DNA of 64,000 bases from Thiohalocapsa sp. ML1 (GTDB lineage: Bacteria > Pseudomonadota > Gammaproteobacteria > Chromatiales > Chromatiaceae), in the NCBI RefSeq assembly GCF_001469165.1, contig NZ_JABX01000008.1:62001-126000 (forward strand). Reading direction: 5' to 3'. The position numbers and the translations under genes are program-made. Shown one piece after another: positions 9,591 to 14,893 of the stretch. Within the stretch, counting starts at the first letter, position 1; every line of letters starts with the position of its first letter. The notes under the pieces were generated by a model that searched no databases, was not told where the DNA came from, and saw nothing but the letters and a program-made list of their open reading frames with translations.

Positions 9591-10436
9591 TCAGCCGCGG
9601 GCCTCTCCGGCATCGCCCGTCGCGGCATCGCCGGCAAGCGCTGCCCGCAGCGCCGCGATGTCCTGTCGCAGGCGCTGCACCTCGGCGAGCACCCGGTCAG
9701 TATCCTCGTGCATCGCGCCCTCCACCTCGCGGCGCTCCGCGGCATGCTCGGCCTCATGCATGGTCTGCATGGTGTCCACGATGATGCCGATGAACAGGTT
9801 CAGCATCGTGAAGGTCGCGATGAGGATAAAGGGCACAAAGAAGGCCCAGGCCGCCGGATACTCGGCCATCACCGGGCGCACGATGCCCATGGACCAGCTC
9901 TCCAGCGTCATGACCTGAAACAGCGTGTACATTGACGCCCCGATGCTGCCGAACCACTCCGGGAAGGCCGGCCCGAACAGGCTCGTGGACATAACGGCGA
10001 ACACGTAGAAGAGCAGCAGCATCAGTCCGGCGATGGATGTGATACCGGGCACCGCCGCCAGCAGCGCCTCGACCACGAACCGCAGCCGCGGCACCGTGGA
10101 CACCAGCCGCAGCACCCGCAGCACCCGCAGCGCCCGCAGCACCGCGAGCGGCCCGGTCGCCGGCACCAGCGCGATGGCGACCACGATGAAGTCGAACACG
10201 TTCCATGCCCCGCGGAAGAAGCGCAGCCGGAAGGCATAGAGCTTGAGGCCGATCTCCACCACGAAGATGGCCAGCGCCGCGCGATCGAGCACGTGCAGCA
10301 GCCCGCCCCAGCGGGCCATGATGCCCGCCGAGGTCTCGAGCCCCAGCGTGACGGCGTTGAGAATGATGACCGCAATGATGAATCGCTGGACCGGTGCGGA
10401 CTCGATCCAGGCGCCGATGCGCTCACGGGACGACAT
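9591..10436 (-). CDS. Bacterial voltage-gated sodium channel (NaChBac/BacNav type)
   Basis: This 281-aa single-repeat ion channel has six membrane segments. S1 lies near residues 18-36. The S4 voltage sensor has Arg at 101, 104, 107 and 110 plus R117 and R119. The pore segment contains the selectivity filter TLESWSM at 177-183, which matches the TLESW signature of BacNav sodium channels. S6 (about 201-221) is followed by a charged helical tail with heptad-like spacing (about 225-265), consistent with the tetramerising coiled coil of this family. The channel would carry Na+ inward on depolarisation, for example in motility or pH homeostasis of a halophilic or marine cell. The neighbours do not specify its role. 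Confidence 0.9.
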   Translation of the reverse strand: MSSRERIGAWIESAPVQRFIIAVIILNAVTLGLETSAGIMARWGGLLHVLDRAALAIFVVEIGLKLYAFRLRFFRGAWNVFDFIVVAIALVPATGPLAVLRALRVLRVLRLVSTVPRLRFVVEALLAAVPGITSIAGLMLLLFYVFAVMSTSLFGPAFPEWFGSIGASMYTLFQVMTLESWSMGIVRPVMAEYPAAWAFFVPFILIATFTMLNLFIGIIVDTMQTMHEAEHAAERREVEGAMHEDTDRVLAEVQRLRQDIAALRAALAGDAATGDAGEARG

Positions 10437-10518
10437 AGAGGAAACAACTCCTGTGTGAGAACGGGCGGATGAGCCTTCGCCTCAGAGCGAAGAGGCGTGC
10501 TCATCGATTTCGCGCCAA

Positions 10519-10578
10519 GATCGGGATCGGGATCGGGATCGGGATCGGGATCGGGATCGGGATCGGGATCGGGATCGC
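10519..10578. repeat. Hexamer array (GATCGG)n
   Basis: About ten uninterrupted copies of GATCGG lie here, followed directly by ATCGCTATCGAAATCGAA. Related arrays occur at 38,505-38,564, 47,091-47,145 and 63,806-63,875. Confidence 0.9.
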
Positions 10579-10693
10579 TATCGAAATCGAACCGAGCGAC
10601 AACCGATCCCAGATCCCGATGTCGCTCACGCGCGCCTCGCCGGTCCGCGCGTCGAAACTTGACCCATCTGCAAGTATCCGGCGCCGTCCAGCG

Positions 10694-10717
10694 CTCTAGG
10701 GGCTAGGGGCTAGGGGC
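10694..10717. repeat. Heptamer array (CTAGGGG)n
   Basis: Three copies of the heptamer lie here, complementary to the CCCTAGC arrays elsewhere. They provide the stop codon of the minus-strand remnant described for 10,696-10,896. Confidence 0.85.
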
Positions 10718-10896
10718 GCCAAGACCGGGGCCGCATGATCTTTGGGCTGCTTGAGAGGTTCAACGGGCACGAAGTACACTTTTTGTCCGAAGCCGACAAC
10801 AGGTCCCTGACCGAGCGCTTCGCCCAGGCCCCCAGCGGCCTGGAGACGGGTCAGGCCGGTGTCGTACGGCGCATGGTCGGCCAGTTGAGAAAGTGC
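10696..10896 (-). pseudogene. Possible coding remnant ending in the heptamer repeat
   Basis: Read on the minus strand, a 66-codon open frame runs from an in-frame TGA (10,897-10,899) to a TAG supplied by the heptamer array at 10,696. Its composition is protein-like, with segments such as APYDTGLTRLQAAGGLGEAL and VGFGQKVYFVPVEPLKQP. No start codon in a plausible place and no family is recognised, so it looks like the 3' end of a decayed gene. The plus-strand frame over the same bases is less protein-like. Confidence 0.3.
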
Positions 10897-11190
10897 TCAA
10901 CCAGCGCAGCGCGCCGCCCGAGGCATGTCGCGGTGCGTCCAACCAGCGCAACGCGATGCGCATCAAGGCCAACGACCGGCGCGCATGCCGGACGCCACGG
11001 TGCGCGTCCAAGCTACACGGACCGAACCGCTGCTGGGTCAACCCAAGCCCTGAGGCGCAGCGCTGGCTCGGTTGGCGGTTGCCATCCGGCGGCGAGTTTG
11101 CGGAGTATCGCCCATTCGATGCCTATAAATGTTAAGGGCGTCCGCGCCGACCTGGCGATATGCGCGAACCGGTAACCGGCGATCCAACCG

Positions 11191-11481
11191 ATGCGCGTCA
11201 TCTCCAAACGCCCCATCCGCGAATTCTGGACCCGGCATCCCGAGGCCCAGCCAGCGTTGCAGGACTGGTATCGTCGTCTGAGCCAATGTGCCGCGACATC
11301 CTTCCCGGAGCTGCGGCAGACCTTCGGGTCGGCGGATTACGTGGACGGCTACGTGATCTTCGACGTCGGCGGGAACAAGTACCGGATCGCGACGGTGATC
11401 CACTTCGATAAGCAACGGGCCTATGTGCGGGCCGTCATGGCCCATGCGGAATACGATCGAAACCGGTGGAGGCGAACATGA
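11191..11481 (+). CDS. higB: HigB-type toxin (RelE/HigB mRNA interferase family)
   Basis: The 96-aa protein matches the HigB family. It begins MRVISKRPIREFW, has the central PELRQTFGSADYV, and ends with the conserved motif VMAHAEYDRNRW. These toxins cut mRNA on the ribosome, and their cognate HigA antitoxin neutralises them. Length and motif order look normal, so the protein may be active. Its stop overlaps the ATG of the HigA-like gene (ATGA), the usual toxin-first higBA arrangement. The partner lacks its DNA-binding half, so autoregulation of this pair is doubtful. Confidence 0.85.
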   Translation: MRVISKRPIREFWTRHPEAQPALQDWYRRLSQCAATSFPELRQTFGSADYVDGYVIFDVGGNKYRIATVIHFDKQRAYVRAVMAHAEYDRNRWRRT

Positions 11482-11705
11482 ACGCTGTGCTGGATGTCGA
11501 GAAGATTGTGCCGGCCTGGCAGACGCTGAAGGCCTTGGCACCGCTGGCGCACATCGAGTCCGAGGCGGACTACGAGCGCACCACCGCCTTCCTGAACGAG
11601 CTGCTGGACGAGGTGCGCGACGATGCTGCGCATCCGCTGTACTCGCTGGTGGCGGTGGTCGGCGACCTGATCGAGGCGTACGAGATCGAGCACGAGCCGC
11701 GGTAG
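11478..11705 (+). CDS. HigA-like antitoxin, truncated: N-terminal domain only, no HTH
   Basis: This 75-aa protein corresponds to the N-terminal half of HigA-family antitoxins (LKALAPLAHIESEADYE, then LLDEVRDDAAHPLYSLVA). It stops at IEAYEIEHEPR, just where family members continue into a roughly 60-residue Xre-type helix-turn-helix. The ATG at 11,478 was preferred to an upstream in-frame GTG because GGAGG precedes it and because it overlaps the higB stop. The DNA right after the stop (GGGGGCCAGAATTCCGGGCA) looks like mobile-element-associated sequence, so an insertion or deletion may have removed the HTH. It may still neutralise the toxin by direct binding. Confidence 0.75.
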   Translation: MNAVLDVEKIVPAWQTLKALAPLAHIESEADYERTTAFLNELLDEVRDDAAHPLYSLVAVVGDLIEAYEIEHEPR

Positions 11706-12157
11706 TCGAGGGGGCCAGAATTCCGGGCACGGGAATACCGGGGACAGTGCGAGGCACAGTGCGGCCTGGCAAGGCCGCGTGATCCAGCGGGTGAGAACCC
11801 CGCGCCCCTCGCGGATGGCCCAAACCACCGGTGCCGCCGTGCCCCCGCCAACCGACGCGGACCAGCCCAGCGCGGATAAGCGCAGCGCATCTGCCACTCT
11901 GCGGGCCGTAAACAGCCGGGTATGGCAACAACCAGAGGAGCGCGCGATGAGAAAGGCCGCCTTCACCTACTGGATTGCCTCCGATGGCAAATGTCTCGGG
12001 TACCTGAACCAGTTTCCCGACTATTGGACGCAGGCGCCGGCGTGATCTGGGTAATGCCCTGGGCGCATGTCGCATTGTCACGGGCGTCGTGTAGGCTTCG
12101 CGGTTGCTTGGGCCGCGCGCGGCGCGTCATGACGAGGCCACAGAGGAGGCCACAGAG
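11706..12157. other. 452-base region after the HigA remnant
   Basis: The first 60 bases contain GAATTCCGGGCACGGGAATA and GGGGACAGT, resembling sequence that often flanks REP-associated transposases and relatives. No transposase is present. GCGGATAAGCGCAGCGCAT near 11,873 is another motif common in intergenic DNA of these bacteria. A 32-codon HicB-like fragment lies at 11,947-12,045. The remainder is featureless up to the FRG gene. Confidence 0.4.
11947..12045 (+). pseudogene. N-terminal fragment of a HicB-like antitoxin
   Basis: The 32-codon frame starts with ATG and follows an AGAGGAG ribosome binding site. It encodes FTYWIASDGKCLGYLNQFPD and then YWTQ, which matches the first strand-turn-strand unit of HicB-family antitoxins (FTYW...GYLxxFPDYWTQG). 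A TGA then ends it exactly where the helix with ETLEEL should begin. No hicA is recognised next to it. It is probably a remnant of a former hicAB-type locus, although a short peptide could still be made. Confidence 0.6.
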
Positions 12158-12943
12158 ATGGACGAGATCCGCATCGAGAGCTGGAACGACCTCCAAGATG
12201 CCCTCTTTGCCGAGGCCTGGATCCCAGCGCTCGGGCGCTTCCGCTCGCGTTACGCCTTTCGCGGCCTGTCCGACGCGTGCTACCGGCTGGAGACGACGCT
12301 GTGCCGGCTGGGCGGCGATTATCCGGTGCTGGAGCGGCACCTGTTGCGGAATTTTCGCAAGTATGCGCATCAACGCGTCGTTGAGCGGGACTCGGTATGG
12401 CACTGGCTCGCGGTCGCCCAGCACTACGGGCTGCCGACACGGCTGATGGACTGGACCTACTCGCCCTTCGCGGCGCTGCACTTCGCGACGGCCAACATCG
12501 AGCAGTTCGACCGCGACGGCGCCATCTGGGGCGCGAACTATCTGCGCACGCACGAGCTGGTGCCGGACCGGCTGGCCGAGCAGCTCGCCCGCGAGGGCGC
12601 CAACGTGTTCACGGTGGAGATGCTGTCCGAGGCCGTCAAGTCGCTCGATGAGCTGGACGCGCTCTGCCCGCGCCCCTTTGCGCTGTTCTTCGAGCCGCCG
12701 TCCATCGACGACCGCATCGTCAATCAGTTCGCGTTCTTCTCGCTGATGTCCGACCCGCGCGTGGCGCTGGATGATTGGTTCGAGGCGCACCCGGGGCTCG
12801 CGCGCAAGATCGTGATCCCGGCCGGGCTCAAATGGGAGATCCGCGACAAGCTCGATCAGTCCAATGTCACCGAGCGGGTGCTGTTCCCGGGGCTCGACGG
12901 GCTCACCGCTTGGTTGAAGCGGCATTATAGTCCGCATGGGTAG
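12158..12943 (+). CDS. FRG-domain protein
   Basis: The 261-aa protein carries the FRG domain. Its name-giving motif appears as YAFRGLSDACYRLETTLCR (about residues 31-49), and the second conserved block HYGLPTRLMDWTYSPFAALH lies at about residues 90-109. FRG domains are found in many defence islands and prophages, and their biochemical activity is not settled. The ATG at 12,158 has a GAGGAGG-type ribosome binding site; a longer upstream frame is unlikely. It sits alone between toxin-antitoxin remnants and a repeat array, so a role in phage defence is only an inference. Confidence 0.85.
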   Translation: MDEIRIESWNDLQDALFAEAWIPALGRFRSRYAFRGLSDACYRLETTLCRLGGDYPVLERHLLRNFRKYAHQRVVERDSVWHWLAVAQHYGLPTRLMDWTYSPFAALHFATANIEQFDRDGAIWGANYLRTHELVPDRLAEQLAREGANVFTVEMLSEAVKSLDELDALCPRPFALFFEPPSIDDRIVNQFAFFSLMSDPRVALDDWFEAHPGLARKIVIPAGLKWEIRDKLDQSNVTERVLFPGLDGLTAWLKRHYSPHG

Positions 12944-13168
12944 GGCCTAGGGCCTAGGGCCTAGGGCCGAGGGCCGAGGGCCGAGGGCCGAGGGACGAGG
13001 GCCGAGGGCCAAGGAAGACCTCCTCGGCCCACCGGTTCACTTGCCGCGACGGCGGGCGGCGCAAGCAGACGCTCCGTGCGCTGGTTTGCTCTGCCTCGCC
13101 AGCCCCTAGCCCCTAGCCCCTAGCCCCTAGCCCCTCGCCCCTAGCCCCTAGCCCCTAGCCCCTAGCGC
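12943..13168. repeat. Large heptamer block between the FRG gene and glk
   Basis: The 200-base space between the FRG gene and glk (convergent genes) is mostly repeats. GGGCCTA copies (12,945-12,967) pass into GGGCCGA and GGGCCAA copies (to about 13,014). A complementary CTCGGCCC at 13,021 could pair with these. After 50 unique bases, about ten CCCTAGC copies (13,098-13,168) run into the glk 3' end. Confidence 0.9.
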
Positions 13169-14137
13169 CTCATTACAAAGGGCAGCGCCCAGCAGCGGCG
13201 CCTGCTGGTTCAGGATCACGCGCACGGGCATCCGTTCCATCAGCTCGCGCATGCGGCCCTTATCCAAGAACCCGGCCAGGAAGTCCCCGGCGCGGAGCAG
13301 GGACAGATTCTTCGGCGCGATGCCGCCGCCGAGATAGACGCCGCCCGAGGCCATGAGCTTGAGCGCCAGGTTGCCGGCCTCGCGACCATACAGGCGCGCG
13401 AACATCGCCATGGTCTCGCTGCACACCGGGCAGCCCGCCGCAGCCGTCTGCGCCACCGCGGCGGCAACGTCGCCATTGCCGGCCAGCGCCTCGTCCACCA
13501 GCGGCGGGTGCTCGGCCCGATGCAGGTCGGCCAGAAATTCGTAGACATTGCCGATGCCCATGCCGGACACGACGCGTTCCCAGCTCACGCGCCCGAAGCG
13601 CTGCTGCAGAAAGCCCAGCAGCGCGAACTCGTGCTCGTCCGCCGGGGCGAAGTCCGTATGCCCGCCCTCGGTGGCAAAGGGCCGGTGGCGGGCGCCGTCC
13701 CAGAAGAGCCCCGCCTCGCCGAGCCCGGTGCCCGCCGCAACGACACAGGCGTTGCCGACAGCACCCGGCTCGCCGGCTTGCAGCTCGGCCACGTCCTCCG
13801 GACCCAGCGCGTCCACGCCCCAGGCGACGGCCTCCAGGTCGTTCAGCAGGCGCACATCGCTAAACCCGAGCAACCGGGCGAGCTCGGCGGCATCGACGCT
13901 CCACGGCAGGTTCGTGGTCCGGCTCTGCCCGCCCACCACCGGCCCGGCCACGGCGAAGCTGCCCAAGTCGCAGACGACGCCCGTGTCATCCATCCAGCGC
14001 CGGACGATGTCCGCGAGCGAGGCATACTGCCGGCTCGGATAGCGCGCCACCGCCGACAGCCGCACCCTGCCGCCATCCACCTCCGCCACCGCGAGCCCCG
14101 TTTTGGTACCGCCGATGTCGCCGACAATCACGCGCAT
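13148..14137 (-). CDS. glk: Glucokinase
   Basis: The 329-aa protein is a bacterial Glk-type glucokinase that phosphorylates glucose at the start of glycolysis or glycogen turnover. It starts MRVIVGDIGGTKTGLAVAEV, with the phosphate-binding GDIGGTKT at residues 5-12. The second family motif VVAAGTGLGEAGL, the TEGGHTDFAP block and the GGVYLGGGIAPKN block follow. I chose the ATG at 14,137 rather than the upstream open frame because it places the phosphate loop correctly. The C-terminus runs into the CCCTAGC array: the last five codons (LGARG) and the TAG stop are repeat sequence, so array changes would alter the tail. Confidence 0.93.
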   Translation of the reverse strand: MRVIVGDIGGTKTGLAVAEVDGGRVRLSAVARYPSRQYASLADIVRRWMDDTGVVCDLGSFAVAGPVVGGQSRTTNLPWSVDAAELARLLGFSDVRLLNDLEAVAWGVDALGPEDVAELQAGEPGAVGNACVVAAGTGLGEAGLFWDGARHRPFATEGGHTDFAPADEHEFALLGFLQQRFGRVSWERVVSGMGIGNVYEFLADLHRAEHPPLVDEALAGNGDVAAAVAQTAAAGCPVCSETMAMFARLYGREAGNLALKLMASGGVYLGGGIAPKNLSLLRAGDFLAGFLDKGRMRELMERMPVRVILNQQAPLLGAALCNEALGARG

Positions 14138-14251
14138 CGCTCTCTCCCAATGCCTTTTGCCAGGGGCGGGATGATAGCAAGGGGGAAGGGGCGCGGGCCG
14201 AGGGCCGAGGCGGAAGACGCTCGGAGCACGTGGCTCAGTCGCTTGAGGCAT

Positions 14252-14279
14252 GCGCCGCCCGGCGGGCACCGGGCGGCGC
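14252..14279 (-). terminator. Strong G+C-rich hairpin downstream of the sulfur globule gene
   Basis: GCGCCGCCCGG and CCGGGCGGCGC form a perfect 11-bp stem with a six-base loop, starting 11 bases past the stop codon. No T-run follows, so it may stabilise the 3' end of an abundant mRNA rather than act as a classic intrinsic terminator. Confidence 0.6.
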
Positions 14280-14290
14280 GTGCGCTTGGC

Positions 14291-14656
14291 TTACTTGGAC
14301 TCCGACTCGGGGGCGGGCGCGGCGGGTGCCGCCCAGGCGTAGCCCGGATAGCCGTAGGTGTAGGGATAGCCACCGTAGGCATAGGGATAGCCGCCGTAGG
14401 CGTACGGATAGCCAGCCCCGTAGCCCGGGTAGCCGCCCCAGTAGCCGGGATAACCGTAGCCGTAGCCCGGCCCGTGCCACGGACCGCCCCAACCCGGCCC
14501 CCAGCCGTTACCCCAATTCCAGGGGTTGAACGGCCCCCAGAAGGCGTTCGCGGAACCGGCGGCGAACAGCGTGGCGCCGGCGAGACCGGCAGCAAGCAAC
14601 AGACGCTTCTTGGGCAGCTTCTTGGCGAGCTTCTTGGCGAGCTTCTTGGCGAGCAT
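14291..14656 (-). CDS. Putative sulfur globule protein (Gly/Tyr/Pro-rich secreted protein)
   Basis: The 121-aa precursor has a Lys-rich n-region (three LAKK repeats), a hydrophobic core and an ANA cleavage site after about residue 38. The mature part of about 83 residues is almost entirely Gly, Tyr, Pro, Trp and Ala. It opens FWGPFNPWNWGNGWGPGW and then repeats PYAYGGY. This composition, size and export signal match the sulfur globule envelope proteins SgpA/B/C (CV1-3) of Allochromatium vinosum, which coat periplasmic sulfur globules. A GGAGG lies seven bases before the ATG. Strong hairpins lie in the 5' leader and after the stop. Another Gly/Tyr-rich envelope protein is the main alternative. 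FccAB in this window supports the call. Confidence 0.75.
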   Translation of the reverse strand: MLAKKLAKKLAKKLPKKRLLLAAGLAGATLFAAGSANAFWGPFNPWNWGNGWGPGWGGPWHGPGYGYGYPGYWGGYPGYGAGYPYAYGGYPYAYGGYPYTYGYPGYAWAAPAAPAPESESK

Positions 14657-14691
14657 AGCAAGACCTCCGTTTATTGACGTTCTGAGCAACA

Positions 14692-14714
14692 GGGCCGGGC
14701 GTCGGTCCCGGCCC
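14692..14714 (-). promoter_or_regulatory. 5'-leader hairpin of the sulfur globule gene
   Basis: GGGCCGGG and CCCGGCCC form an 8-bp perfect stem with a seven-base loop, 36-58 bases upstream of the start codon. It could protect the 5' end of the transcript from decay. Confidence 0.4.
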
Positions 14715-14749
14715 GACAAACAGCTTAGGCAACAGGCCCCAGCCGGGTG

Positions 14750-14781
14750 TTGACATAGGTCAATACTGGAATATTCCAATA
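14750..14781 (-). promoter_or_regulatory. FNR-like dyad and adjacent TGGAATATTCCA palindrome
   Basis: TTGACATAGGTCAA (14,750-14,763) is a TTGAC-N4-GTCAA dyad, close to the FNR/CRP-family consensus TTGAT-N4-ATCAA. Directly beside it lies TACTGGAATATTCCAATA (14,764-14,781), an 18-bp palindrome with one mismatched pair. Both are about 95-125 bases upstream of the sulfur globule gene and are AT-richer than their surroundings. Confidence 0.5.
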
Positions 14782-14893
14782 TGCTGATGCGCACTCCGTG
14801 GAGCTCGGGCATCTTGCCGGCGACCGGGTCCGGCGGCTTCCAGCCGTCGGCGTGAGATGCGATGAACGCGGGGAGATTCGCTCGCGCCTGGTG

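Larger units (their letters stand above)
10437..11190. other. 754-base region with repeats and decayed sequence, no intact gene
   Basis: The region holds a GATCGG hexamer array (10,519-10,578), a dispersed repeat core (about 10,574-10,690), a CTAGGGG heptamer array (about 10,694-10,717) and a possible coding remnant on the minus strand (10,696-10,896). From 10,897 to 11,060 it has short imperfect repeats of the form CCAGCGCARCGCG. The last 130 bases should contain the promoter of the HigB-type toxin gene. Confidence 0.5.

Noticed and set aside
10519-10578. Tandem hexamer as a CRISPR array
   Set aside because: Units are six bases without spacers; no cas genes occur in the window.
10735-11175. 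Plus-strand frame of 146 codons starting MIFGLLERFNGHEV
   Set aside because: Only the first 30 codons look protein-like, and the same bases read better on the minus strand; the rest is Arg/Ser/Ala-rich without a family.
11706-11946. Insertion sequence next to the HigA remnant
   Set aside because: Sequence resembles transposase-flanking repeats, but no transposase or clear inverted ends are present.
12943-13168. Heptamer block as a CRISPR array or telomere-like sequence
   Set aside because: No spacer-repeat alternation, and the block lies between two chromosomal genes.
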